A DNA stretch of 28,540 bases from Clostridiaceae bacterium (lineage in GTDB: Bacteria; Bacillota; Clostridia; Oscillospirales; Acutalibacteraceae), in NCBI GenBank assembly GCA_016281115.1, contig JAEEHZ010000062.1:1-28540 (forward strand), in the 5' to 3' direction. The notes beneath the pieces are model-generated. The model made no database searches. It saw only the letters and a program-made list of their open reading frames with translations, and was not told where the DNA came from. Shown here in pieces: positions 1-8,700 of this stretch (within the stretch, counting starts at the first letter, position 1; each line of letters begins with the position of its first letter). Made by a program: the position numbers and the translations under genes.

Positions 1-3
1 AAC

Positions 4-450
4 TCATACTCTACCACCCATTTCTTCTTTTATGATTTCCCTGACCGCTTCTTTGGTCATATCGGTTGTTTTTGTCGCAACCCTTAACTCTATCATTTGT
101 CTAATAAGCGGCTGGATTATGATATAATCCGCAAGCGCGCCGATAAAAGAACATAATACAAACCATTTAAGACTTAAAATCAACGGATTGATAAGTTCTA
201 ATATAATGAAAAAGCATAAGAGTTTTACGGGTCTTGCAAGTTTCGGAGAAAAAGAACTGAAAGCACTCATTATCAAGAATATAAGCCACACTATTCCCGT
301 AACGGAAAGCGCAATCGACTCGCTTCTTGTTTTAGTGTAAACGTCCCAGTTTATTATCAACAGCACAACCAACGGGGCGATATTTACTAAAACGCATAAT
401 AATCTTAATAAAAGCAAATGACTTGCCTTATATCTCTTTATCTTCGCCAT
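4..450 (-). CDS. Small multi-pass membrane protein, possible holin
   Basis: A 148-aa protein with about four hydrophobic segments (roughly residues 10-33, 46-65, 75-92 and 94-115) and a charged C-terminal tail of about 30 residues. An ATG at 450 is preceded by GGAGATGCTAA, a good ribosome site. Its start overlaps the end of the upstream gene by 23 nt, so the two are probably co-translated. It is the last gene of the late operon visible here, after the tail-fibre and XkdX genes, which is where lysis genes of Bacillota phages usually sit. That position and the topology make a holin or holin-like role plausible, but I see no family motif. It could equally be a phage membrane protein of another function. 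Confidence 0.6.
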   Translation of the reverse strand: MAKIKRYKASHLLLLRLLCVLVNIAPLVVLLIINWDVYTKTRSESIALSVTGIVWLIFLIMSAFSSFSPKLARPVKLLCFFIILELINPLILSLKWFVLCSFIGALADYIIIQPLIRQMIELRVATKTTDMTKEAVREIIKEEMGGRV

Positions 451-991
451 TTAGCATCTCCTTGACCTTTTCTGCCGTGCCGTTCTCTACAAGTTCAGTT
501 ATTCCGCAAACCATAAGAACAATCGCATCTTTTGAATTTCGGTAAAAGGCTAAACCTGCCTGGATAAAGGCTTTTTTCTCTTTTTCAAATTCTTCTTTTT
601 CCTTTTCAAGCAGTTGCAGGGCTTCGTCTATCTTATCACGGGATTTATCCGATTCGTCTTTTACTTCTTTCTTACGGGTTTTAATATCGGAAATAAGATT
701 AAGCAGTATTTTTCTGAATATCACACAAACAATACCGCTGCCAAGCAAGGACACAAGGGCATCAATGCCCCACTTTTCTATTTTGTTAAGCCACTCTACA
801 TCTTCTTTCGGTTCTTCCGCAACGGGTTCTTCTGCCTGCGGTTCTTCCGTTATGGTTTCTTCTATGTATGTTTCTTCTGACGGGTCAATCTCTTCCGCTT
901 TGGCATACTTTACCACCAAACTGGCAACGAGAAAACCTACCAGCAAAAGGCAAAACAAAACGTATAAAAACATAAATGTTTTCTTTTTCAT
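428..991 (-). CDS. Membrane-anchored coiled-coil protein with a Glu/Pro-rich linker
   Basis: A 187-aa protein. Residues 5-27 form an N-terminal hydrophobic anchor or signal. Residues 33-65 are an acidic repeat-rich linker (EEP and EE repeats). A second hydrophobic segment lies near residues 75-97, and residues 100-145 are a strongly charged probable coiled coil. The ATG at 991 follows AAAGGAGCAGAGA and overlaps the stop of the small Cys-rich gene upstream (ATGA). The location beside a holin-like gene suggests a lysis or envelope role, for example a spanin-like or holin-partner protein, but no recognisable domain supports this. Function is unknown. Confidence 0.6.
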   Translation of the reverse strand: MKKKTFMFLYVLFCLLLVGFLVASLVVKYAKAEEIDPSEETYIEETITEEPQAEEPVAEEPKEDVEWLNKIEKWGIDALVSLLGSGIVCVIFRKILLNLISDIKTRKKEVKDESDKSRDKIDEALQLLEKEKEEFEKEKKAFIQAGLAFYRNSKDAIVLMVCGITELVENGTAEKVKEMLNGEDKEI

Positions 992-1122
992 TTCTCTGCT
1001 CCTTTAAGCATTTTATCAAGCAATAAATACCAGTCCTTACAAGGTTTATCGCAAGGCTTTTTGTTTGTTATTGCACGACAACGCTTACAAATATTGTTAA
1101 TTGTTGTTGACGATTTGTTCAT
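988..1122 (-). CDS. 44-aa Cys-rich small protein (hypothetical)
   Basis: A 44-aa frame starting at an ATG inside the end of the XkdX gene and ending in TGA that overlaps the next ATG (ATGA). It contains CKRC followed by CDKPC, a CxxC plus CxxxC arrangement that could bind one zinc. The tight overlaps at both ends and the dense late operon argue that it is real. The ribosome site (CAAGAACAGT) is weak, which lowers confidence. No family is recognised. Confidence 0.5.
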   Translation of the reverse strand: MNKSSTTINNICKRCRAITNKKPCDKPCKDWYLLLDKMLKGAEK

Positions 1123-1228
1123 ACTGTTCTTGCGTTATCCAGCCTTTAACAACCGCATTTGCGACCATCGCTTTCGTCCAATAACCGCTTTCGTAGTATT
1201 CTTTTACTTTTTCAAACTTGTTAGTCAT
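1097..1228 (-). CDS. XkdX-like small phage protein
   Basis: A 43-aa protein that fits the XkdX family of Bacillota phages: a Y-E-S-G-Y-W pattern near residues 11-16, then ...VVKGWITQEQYEQIV at the C-terminus, the family's typical ending. XkdX-type genes lie just after the tail-fibre genes in PBSX-like and many other phages; the molecular role is not established. The ATG overlaps the stop of the 51-aa gene upstream (ATGACTAA), so translation is coupled. Confidence 0.75.
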   Translation of the reverse strand: MTNKFEKVKEYYESGYWTKAMVANAVVKGWITQEQYEQIVNNN

Positions 1229-1376
1229 TTTCGTTTTCTCCTTCTTCCAAGTTGGTATCCGTCATCATTGCTAAATAAGCGGTCTGCGCTTCGTTCTTTT
1301 TGATTTTAGCAGTGTTTTCGGCATCTTTGCGCTGCAATTTCCTAACGATTTGGTCTTTCTTTACAATGGTAATCAT
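1221..1376 (-). CDS. 51-aa charged protein upstream of XkdX (hypothetical)
   Basis: A short Lys/Glu-rich, probably helical protein. The start was set at the ATG at 1376 because AAGGAGATATGGAAAG precedes it; a longer frame from TTG at 1418 has no ribosome site and lies inside the reverse transcriptase. Its first 35 nt overlap the 3' end of the reverse transcriptase gene and its stop overlaps the XkdX start. Small charged proteins directly upstream of XkdX are common in phage tail modules. No function can be assigned. Confidence 0.6.
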   Translation of the reverse strand: MITIVKKDQIVRKLQRKDAENTAKIKKNEAQTAYLAMMTDTNLEEGENEND

Positions 1377-2457
1377 CTTTCCATATCTCCTTATAAAATT
1401 TATCAAATTTTTTGACAAGATTATGAGTGTTCCTTTTTAGCACCCGTTTTCTTGACCTGTTCTTGCTTGTTTTTCTTCCAGAGACGTGCGCCTTAAAACT
1501 TCTATAACAATCATCGACTTGCGCCCTTGTCATTTTGCCTGCTTTTGCACGGGCAACGAGTTTTTTAAGCCGCCTTCTCTCGTGAGAAATTTTTTCTGGC
1601 AAAAGTTTTACTATAACTTTTCCGCTTTCTATAAGCCTATAACTAAACCCAAGAAAATGAATCGGCTGTTTTAACGGCTGTATATGAGTTTTCTTTTTGT
1701 TGAGATTAAGCCCCAACGCTTTAACCATACACTTTATAGTGTCTCTACAAGCCCTTAAATGGTCAATATTTTCGTGAATTAGTATTATATCGTCCATATA
1801 TCTGACGTAAGTCTTTATATGTAAAACTTCCTTGATATAATGGTCAATATCATCTAAAACAGACAACTGTATTAGTTGAGATACTTGCGACCCCAAGCCG
1901 ATGCCCCTTCCTGGCTTGTCTTTATGTGCGAAAGAATCAATGATTTTGCCTACTTGAATTTTTACCCAGTCGTCCTTTACCCTTTTGTTTATCGCCTGTT
2001 TCGCTATTTCGTGTGGCGTGCTTCCGAAGTAATCTTTCAAATCACATTTCAGCACCCAACCAGTCATACCAAAATGTCTGTTATGGACTTGCAAGTGCCT
2101 TTTAAGGCGACGTCTTGCGAATTCCGTCCCTTTTCCTTTCAGGCACGCCCCATTGTCATAAACAAAGCCTTTTCGTATTTCATTTGTCAAATAGTTGTCG
2201 CATAAACTTCTTTGAAAAACCCTGTCGGGTATTTTCGTGGATTGTATCTCTCTTCTTTTCGGTTCGTATATAATAAATTCGTTATAAGGCTGTATCTCAT
2301 AAGTGTCGGCATCTAACTTTTGTTTTAACAGGTATATATTGCTTAACGCATTATTCGTATATCCTGCAACGCTGTCTTTCCATAAAGTGTTTCTTTTGCA
2401 TTTTTGTAGTCCATCTTATAAACTTCTAAAATCGCAAACATCATCTTTAACACTCAT
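1342..2457 (-). pseudogene. DGR reverse transcriptase, interrupted by an in-frame UAA at codon 14
   Basis: This reverse transcriptase copies the adjacent template repeat into mutagenised cDNA that replaces the variable regions. Read from the ATG at 2457 the frame would be 371 aa. The N-terminal RT block has KRREI and DRVFQRSLCDN (about residues 60-85). CDLKDYF holds the first catalytic Asp (about residue 139), GLGSQVSQ (187-194) is the DGR-type variant of the usual QG motif, and YMDD (220-223) is the active site. A UAA at 2418-2416 replaces what looks like a tyrosine codon (…FRSL-stop-DGLQKCKRN…), one substitution from TAT or TAC. The next ATG, GTG or TTG in frame is TTG at 2190 (codon 90), which would drop the N-terminal RT motifs. 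The ribosome site before 2457 is poor. Apart from the stop, the frame is fully conserved, so the lesion is recent, or read through, or a sequence error. Confidence 0.85.
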
Positions 2458-2583
2458 AAAAAAGTTTTGGTCGGCGTGTATAGCAATAATTATCGAGTAA
2501 ATTGCATCACCGTTCTTATTTTCGCCCTTACGGGACGGGATAGAAGTTCCTTGCATAATTTCCCTTTCGGAAAACTACCCAAT

Positions 2584-2680
2584 CAGGGACAACGCCGTTA
2601 GTGTTGTTAGCATCGTAGTTGTTCATATCACCCGAAGTATTGACATTATGAACATTGTTCGCGTTAGACGAATACGGCGT
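2584..2680 (-). repeat. DGR template repeat (TR)
   Basis: A 97-bp non-coding repeat between the Avd-like gene and the reverse transcriptase, about 80% identical to VR1 and similar to VR2. On the coding strand it has 29 adenines, many in AAC/AAT codons when read in the frame of the targets (NANN, VNTSGDMNNYDANNTNG pattern). Differences from the VRs fall at A positions: 14 of 15 for VR1 and 15 of 15 for VR2. The right-hand (downstream on minus) edge reads CCCTGATTGG, where both VRs read CCCTGCTTGC, as expected for an IMH*/IMH pair. The TR starts 10 nt after the avd stop and ends 126 nt before the reverse transcriptase ATG. Confidence 0.95.
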
Positions 2681-2690
2681 AGATTAACTT

Positions 2691-3137
2691 CTAACCCATA
2701 TATTTTATATATTCTTCATTACGCCAGTTTCTTAAAAGTTCTTCGATGGTATGCAATAAGCCTTCCCAGTAATAAATTTCTTTTCCTGGTATATTGCAAA
2801 CTATCATTGCCCTTTCAATATCTTTGCGTAAAGCACTTATTTCAGTTATAGCCTTATTTTGAAATTCTCTCCGAAGAGTATAGTCGGCACTTGTTTTCAC
2901 ATAAACTTTATTTGCTCTGTTTGCGTAGTTTTTTATCGCAAGCGTTTCAGAATATATGTTTTTTGCAAGAACGGGTTTTAAGTTGTTTGGAACAATTTTC
3001 TCATTGACAACCTGGTTTAAGGCAAAGGAAAAATAGTTTTTGTTTTGCACCTTTTGTTCTGTATATTGCACCAGATTATTTATAAGTGTAAATACTTCTA
3101 ATTTTCCTTTTGCCCTTTTGCTTACAGGCACTGACAT
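2691..3137 (-). CDS. avd: Avd-like DGR accessory protein
   Basis: A 148-aa, all-helical, basic protein that fits the Avd/four-helix-bundle family: an early KGKLEVFTLINNLVQYT segment, then IYSETLAIKNYANRANKVYV and a C-terminal ISALRKDIERAMIV...YYWEGLL helix pair. Avd forms a pentamer that binds the reverse transcriptase and template RNA and is required for mutagenic homing in the Bordetella phage system. The position between the VR1 gene and the TR is the canonical one. ATG at 3137 follows AAAGGAGAGAT. The family assignment rests on sequence character and context. Confidence 0.85.
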   Translation of the reverse strand: MSVPVSKRAKGKLEVFTLINNLVQYTEQKVQNKNYFSFALNQVVNEKIVPNNLKPVLAKNIYSETLAIKNYANRANKVYVKTSADYTLRREFQNKAITEISALRKDIERAMIVCNIPGKEIYYWEGLLHTIEELLRNWRNEEYIKYMG

Positions 3138-3150
3138 ATCTCTCCTTTAC

Positions 3151-3168
3151 TCACCCCTATCGGGGTGA
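3151..3168 (-). promoter_or_regulatory. Hairpin downstream of VR1 with a GATA loop
   Basis: On the minus strand this is TCACCCC-GATA-GGGGTGA, a perfect 7-bp stem with a 4-nt loop, between the VR1 gene stop and the avd ribosome site. It is not followed by a T-run, so it is not an intrinsic terminator. DGR targets in the Bordetella phage carry a GC-rich hairpin/cruciform with a tetraloop shortly downstream of VR that promotes homing. This one lies 51 nt past the VR1 edge. A matching hairpin with the same loop follows VR2. Confidence 0.75.
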
Positions 3169-3175
3169 ATTTATT

Positions 3176-4633
3176 TTAGTCTCCGACTGTAATATTGACC
3201 TTACCGCAAATACTGCAAGCAGGGACAACGCCGTGAGTGCCGTAAGCACCGTAGTAGTACATATCACCCGAAGTATCGACACGCCGAACACTGTTCGCGA
3301 CAGACGAATACGGCGTTCTTAACCACCAGTATTTTGCCGAACCGCTTTGATATTTTATCTTATCGGCGTTAGTCGTGTTCTTATAGTATTCGAGTTGCGA
3401 ACCTTCGCTTATATCGTTATACTCGTCCGTGCCATGAACGTCCTTTCTTGATACGAGATACACTTTATCGTAAGTTATATCGTAGGTCGCACCGTTAGCC
3501 CTATCGAATTGATGCAACGCCGTTTTAACTTGGACTTCACCCAAAGCATCGACAAACTCTTGGTCGAGACCATATAAGAACCCTGCCATCGTAGAACCGC
3601 CAGGAATTCTATCAAATACGGACTGCGGTTTCCAGAAGTTAGACGATGCGTTGGAATTAAGCCAAAGCCTATAAACCGAATCCCTGTATCTGTTAGAGCC
3701 GTAAGCGTTTCTTTCCGTAGAGTTGTGATAACCGTCATCGGTCATATACGACCTGTTCTGTGCCGTGAATTTGCCTAAATCCGTGCAAACCGTTTCACCG
3801 TCATAAAGCGACACGGCAACGGTTTCTATTTCTGCGCCGCCCGTTCCGTTAGCAGCGACAGGCTGATAGGTTTTTAAATAATTGCCTATAACATCGCTTT
3901 GCGCATAAGAACTCTTATAACCGCCGATATTCGTGTGTCTGAAACCGCCCTTCGCTGGTATCGCCTGCGTTAAGGTAAACATATAAGTTCCGTCATATTG
4001 AGTGCCACCACCATAGGCTGCGTGGTCAAGCGTAAACTTATAATTACCTGCGGCAAGACCGTTTAACGCATAGTAAAGTAATTGCGGCGCGGAAAAAGGC
4101 ATCGTCCCGTAAAGTAAAACATCGTGCATCAAAAGTTGAATACTCTTTGTTAATTTCGGGTTTCTTGGTGTCATTTTGTCGAAGTCAACGACATCGAAGG
4201 TAAGAACGCTTGCCGTCTCCGTAACGATTACAACATCATTTGCCTGCGGCGTTCCCGTAACGGTTATACCGTATTCCGAAAGGGTTATTACTTCGCCGTT
4301 CTCTTTGTGCCATACGTTGCCGTCATACGTTGCTTCATACACGCCTGCGTGGGTCGTCCCCATTTTTGCAAGGAAAGTGCTTGCCGTGATGCTTACGGCG
4401 GTGATGCCTTGACTGTTTCCTTTGCTTACCGTGATGTTGGTTTCTCTTTCGACTTCAACCTGGTCGCTTACTTCAAGAAACTCTTTTGCCCTTCCAAGTC
4501 TTACGATAGCGTTTAGGTCTTCCATACTGTTTATTTCAAGACCGCCGTTATTGCTTGCAAGCCTTAAAAGTGTCTGGTTTAACTTTCCCATTTCCGCTGC
4601 GAAAGTGTCATCTGTCAAAATTTTACTTGGCAT
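3176..4633 (-). CDS. DGR target protein 1: phage tail/fibre protein with a DUF6273-like variable domain
   Basis: A 485-aa protein whose C-terminal domain has the DUF6273/C-type-lectin-like look of many Bacillota DGR targets: SNRYRDSVYRLWLNSNAS near residue 315, then AKYWWLRTPYSS, and the variable segment at about residues 440-472 followed by GVVPACSICG. The first about 27 residues resemble the start of the next upstream gene (LTDDTFAAEMGKLN versus VSDDAFRNQLENVN), suggesting a shared virion attachment module. The middle carries beta-rich Thr/Gly segments. ATG at 4633 has AAAGGAGAAAG. It lies at the end of the structural operon, so it is probably the virion's receptor-binding or accessory adhesion protein, diversified at surface residues. 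Confidence 0.88.
   Translation of the reverse strand: MPSKILTDDTFAAEMGKLNQTLLRLASNNGGLEINSMEDLNAIVRLGRAKEFLEVSDQVEVERETNITVSKGNSQGITAVSITASTFLAKMGTTHAGVYEATYDGNVWHKENGEVITLSEYGITVTGTPQANDVVIVTETASVLTFDVVDFDKMTPRNPKLTKSIQLLMHDVLLYGTMPFSAPQLLYYALNGLAAGNYKFTLDHAAYGGGTQYDGTYMFTLTQAIPAKGGFRHTNIGGYKSSYAQSDVIGNYLKTYQPVAANGTGGAEIETVAVSLYDGETVCTDLGKFTAQNRSYMTDDGYHNSTERNAYGSNRYRDSVYRLWLNSNASSNFWKPQSVFDRIPGGSTMAGFLYGLDQEFVDALGEVQVKTALHQFDRANGATYDITYDKVYLVSRKDVHGTDEYNDISEGSQLEYYKNTTNADKIKYQSGSAKYWWLRTPYSSVANSVRRVDTSGDMYYYGAYGTHGVVPACSICGKVNITVGD
3220..3316 (-). repeat. DGR variable region 1 (VR1)
   Basis: 97 bp at the 3' end of target gene 1, aligned without gaps to the TR. There are 15 differences: 14 at coding-strand adenines, and one T-to-G next to mutated adenines (opposite TR position 2648). 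Encoded changes include TR asparagines becoming V, S, R, D, Y and H. Homology stops at the shared GTTGTCCCTG run; beyond it VR1 reads CTTGC where TR reads ATTGG. Confidence 0.95.
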
Positions 4634-4645
4634 AATCTTTCTCCT

Positions 4646-5245
4646 TTAATCTTTTTGATATATATATCCGTCTTCCCCTACATAGAAGGGTAAGCCTTCA
4701 ATCGCTTCTTGTCTTGCCGTTGTTTCGCTGTCTATCAACGCTTTTAACGCCTTACCCTGTTTTGCACTTAAAGGTTTCTGCGTTTCATCGCTGGATAACG
4801 AATCCGTTACGGCTGACTTGTCTAATTTTAGGTTGATATTCCCTTGCAACTCTGCCGCTGCGGATAATATCGCGCTATTCCTGTTTTGGACTTCTTCGGC
4901 AATCTTTTCGTTTACATAAGTGGTAGATGCTAACCCACTGACGATTGCGCTCGTTTCTACAACGGTTTCGTTTCCGTTTCGTAGAGTGAATTTTAATTTG
5001 CCGTCTTGCGTTGGCTGAATATTTACAACCGACTGTTCGATAGGCAAGTCAATCGTGTAAGAACTTAACGTAATGCCCGTTTTAGTTAAAAGCGAAAACG
5101 TATATTTATATTCTTCGGGGTCTGTTTGCACGACTAAACTGTGCGCAAGACTGTTTCCAAGCCTATCCGCTATCAACGAAAGGAACATATTTACATTTTC
5201 TAACTGGTTTCTGAACGCATCATCTGATACAAGTTTTAAATCCAT
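4646..5245 (-). CDS. Phage fibre/baseplate-type protein with one LSAKQGK repeat
   Basis: A 199-aa protein. Residues 1-30 resemble the start of DGR target 1. Residues about 45-120 look beta-rich, about 115-140 helical, and residues 150-172 contain SSDETQKPLSAKQGKALKAL, a short repeat often seen in phage tail-fibre and head-fibre proteins. The C-terminus reads PFYVGEDGYIYQ, close to the end of the next upstream protein (…ADENGYVYANY), so the two may share a terminal cap. ATG at 5245 has GCAGGAGAG. Likely a structural, surface-exposed protein; the exact role is unknown. Confidence 0.65.
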   Translation of the reverse strand: MDLKLVSDDAFRNQLENVNMFLSLIADRLGNSLAHSLVVQTDPEEYKYTFSLLTKTGITLSSYTIDLPIEQSVVNIQPTQDGKLKFTLRNGNETVVETSAIVSGLASTTYVNEKIAEEVQNRNSAILSAAAELQGNINLKLDKSAVTDSLSSDETQKPLSAKQGKALKALIDSETTARQEAIEGLPFYVGEDGYIYQKD

Positions 5246-5247
5246 AT

Positions 5248-5793
5248 TTACTCTCCTGCATAATTAGCATATACATAACCATTTTCATCGGCGGTAAGAT
5301 ATACACTCGTTCTCGCATCTATTTTGCTGTCAAGCGATGCCGCTTCGGAATCAATTTTCTCGTCAAGAACCTTACCTTGTTTTGCGCTTAACACCTTCGT
5401 GTTATCGTTTGTGGTTAGATTATCGGCTATCGAAGACTTATCCACTTTGAGATTGTCGTTTGTCTGCCTGTCCGATATTTCCTGGACAATTTTGTCGTTT
5501 AACACTTTGCCTTGTTTGGCACTTAACGGCTTTTCCGCATTGTTGGTAGTTAAGTCGTCCACGATGTCGGAAAAATTGATTTTCCCTGCGTTTATGCCGT
5601 CTAAAAAGTCTTTTAACGAACTTTCTACCGCTTGCAGTTTTTCGATGATAAGTTTTTCGGGCTTATAGTAAAACGCCCTTATCTGTCTTTCGCTATATCC
5701 CTGCGATGCTGGATTTTGCGGCATATCTCTCACACCTTGCGAGAGAATATCTTCGATAATCGCATTTGTTATGATTTTTACATAGTTATCCAT
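5248..5793 (-). CDS. Phage fibre-type protein with two LSAKQGK repeats
   Basis: A 181-aa protein. The N-terminal about 75 residues probably attach to the virion. Two imperfect repeats follow, LTTNNAEKPLSAKQGKVL and LTTNDNTKVLSAKQGKVL, each followed by an amphipathic helix, then a short C-terminal cap (VYLTADENGYVYANY). The repeat type is typical of trimeric fibre shafts in Bacillota and Bacteroidota phages. ATG at 5793 overlaps the upstream stop region; the ribosome site AGGGGTAAG lies inside the end of the preceding gene, so the two are coupled. Confidence 0.65.
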   Translation of the reverse strand: MDNYVKIITNAIIEDILSQGVRDMPQNPASQGYSERQIRAFYYKPEKLIIEKLQAVESSLKDFLDGINAGKINFSDIVDDLTTNNAEKPLSAKQGKVLNDKIVQEISDRQTNDNLKVDKSSIADNLTTNDNTKVLSAKQGKVLDEKIDSEAASLDSKIDARTSVYLTADENGYVYANYAGE

Positions 5794-5794
5794 A

Positions 5795-8700
5795 TTATCT
5801 TACCCCTATATTTCTCTTAATACGCTTGAATTCGATTTGAACGGAATTTATCGCAATATCCGTCTCCGTGTCGCTTTTGAAATACAACATAACAAAGTTT
5901 ACGTTTCTTATGTTTAATCTTCTCGTGTATGAAGAACCGAACTCGCTATCAAGCGATATTGTCTGAATATCCGTTTCTTTCATTTCAAGGTCGTTATTTG
6001 CCCTTAAAAGTTCGTAATCGTTGTGATTGAACCTTGTCTTAAAACCATATTTTAGGTGATTTGCAAGGCTTTTTTCGCCCGTCAAACACAACCAAGTAAG
6101 GGTTTTTTGATATGCTCTCGTTCCTAAATCCAGTGCGCCCGTCCACCACTCTGCAATTACTACCGATTTGTGTATCAAAGTTGCCTTGAAATCCGCTATC
6201 GCTGGGTTGATGCTGCTTACAAAAGACACTTCTTCGTTTTTATCGTTTAATAAGAGTATCTTTGAATCGGACTTTAACACATTGAAAGAAATACCCTTGA
6301 CGTTTTTATGGAAAGTAATCGAATTTCCTGTTGCCACATATTCGATTGAAAAAGTTAAACCGTTATTGTCGAATTGTATGGCATAATCTACATACGAACC
6401 ATCGGTTAAAATCTTAATATTTTCGCCGTCTGTAAATTTATTAAGCGGTAATTCAAAATAAGTCCTGCCGCTATCGACATAAAATTTACTCGTCTGTATT
6501 TCTTGATAGAAATTGCAACCGATTAAGACTTTATCTCCCGTATAAAAATCAATGGTGTTTTCAACCGTAAAGCGTTTAATGTATCCGTCTGCTGTATCAT
6601 AGGCGACAAGTCCGCTTGTAAGCAAAATCTTTTCTTCGTCATAGAAATTTCTTGTAAACTTACACAACTGCCCGTCTTCCGTTCCGAACCATAATTCATC
6701 GTCAACAAAACCCCAAACGCTAACGGGAATATTCGTCCACTTCCACCACTCATAATTGACTTGACTTTCATCGCTGTTAAACAAAGTCTTATATTTGTTA
6801 TCTGCAACAAAACACTCTTTCTGGTCGCCGCCGACAAAAATATAATATTTTCCGTTGAAAGCCACACATTTAGAATTCGCCAAGTCGTATCTTTCAAGCA
6901 AGTTAGATATTTGCTTTGACCTGTGGATTATATATCTCGAATCGACCGTCATATTTTCGCCGAGAGAAACAGCATAAACGCCGTCTTTCGCAACCATAAG
7001 GCAATCGCCGTTAAAATTCGTTATGCCGCCGACAGCCCCCATACCGACTTGAAAACCCGAAGGTGTAAACATAGCCGTGTAGTCAACCGTGTTTGCTTCG
7101 GTTGTTCCTGTATAAACCGCTCCGCTTATAACGTATATAGAAGGCTCTTGCGCCGAAAACTCTTTTACAATTAAAAGGGTTGTGTCGTTTAGCCTATCCA
7201 TACCAGTTATCTTTTTATCTGCCGTTCCGCACACACACCAGGATTTTTCGCCGAAATATGTAAAGTCTTCGTCTTTCGACCAGTAAATAGTGTTTCCGTT
7301 AGGTGCTACAACAAACAATCTATCCGTTGTGCCTTGCGTTCCGAACTTAATGCCTATTCCTGCACTTGTGATTTGAGACGAATCGTGAACGACTTGCAAT
7401 TTAACTTCTATATTCGGTTTTCCGTCTGACAAAGGCTCGTAGGCATCTTCTTCGCCGCTTACGGCGTTTAATGTAATCGTTCCATTTTCAAAAGAAACCG
7501 AACCGCTATATTTTACGGGATTTGCCCCGTCCGACAATGTAAAACTGTCATAATCGACATAACTACCAAAGTGAATTGTGGAAATTGTTGCCGAGAAATT
7601 TGACAAGTCAAAATTTACATTAGGATAATTAAACCTTGCGGTCGTTGAAAAGGAACAACTACTTGTCGATGCGCTAACACTATTTATCTGAATAGGTATG
7701 CTCGTTGCGGCTATTTCGTTTAAGACCGAAACGCTGCCGCCTTTAATATAAACGAGTTTGCAAGAAAACCTTGACGGCAAGGTATAATAAACATCTACAT
7801 TATTTACTTTGCCGTAGTAGGTTTTAGCCGTATTTTCTGTAATAGTGTTTCTAAACGCCAAAACACCGCCATTTGACATAGTTATTAAGTCAATTTGACT
7901 TGTTATGCCTATATTTACTTCAACGGCGTATGTGGTAGTTGTCTGCGATGATGAATCAAACGTGCCTGTTCCGTAATCAACGCTTTGCGATGACCCCGTA
8001 ACCGACATACCGCTGGTAAACGTGTCGTAATCGCTTGTAGAGTTAAACCCAAAAATAATAGAACCGTTCCAACTGTCTCTTTTTGTCAAGACTTTTGCAT
8101 AAACGCCGTTTCTTCTTACAACCTGCCCAGCGGACAAGGTGTCCGACTCTATTCCGAACTCTCTTCCTATATAACTTCCCCAGTTTGCGCCACGACCTTT
8201 AAGCCACACGTTGACACTGCCCAACCGTGTTGACATACCCGTTACCCTTTCGCCAGTCGATGTGGTCGTTGTGGTCGCGGTAACGTTTTTGGTTGTGGTG
8301 TCTGTAATAGTTTTTTCACTAAATGACCCAACCGTTGATTTTATAATAGAACCAGCGGTATAATTACCTGGATTAGAAGTTTTTACAAGCGTAACTATCG
8401 CACCATCTTTTCTTTTGATTTTTACTTCAAGGTCTTCAAAGTTTTTAGTGTCTAAAAAGTAAGTGGCACTTTTGCCAGATGCGACAGGGTTTTTACCAAA
8501 CAAAGTATTTTTTATATATGGCGACAGTAGATTTTTTTCTTCTGCCGTTATTCTCGTATAATTAGTGCCGTCTTCCTGGCAGCCTATATTTTCCGTTGTC
8601 GTAGGAATATAAACGTCTTCGTTGCCTACAACACGCCTTAATTCAAAATAACCGTTATTCCATTTCGAGAATACAAGAAAATCGCCGCAACCGACAAAAT

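Noticed and set aside
1377..1418. Longer start (TTG 1418) for the 51-aa gene
   Set aside because: No ribosome site there; ATG 1376 follows AAGGAGAT.
2413..2460. UAA as a reassigned tyrosine codon
   Set aside because: Many other genes in the window end in TAA with a good start for the next gene just after it, so the standard code holds and the stop is a real interruption or an error.
3151..3168. Hairpin after VR1 as a terminator
   Set aside because: The stem is followed by the avd ribosome site and not by T residues.
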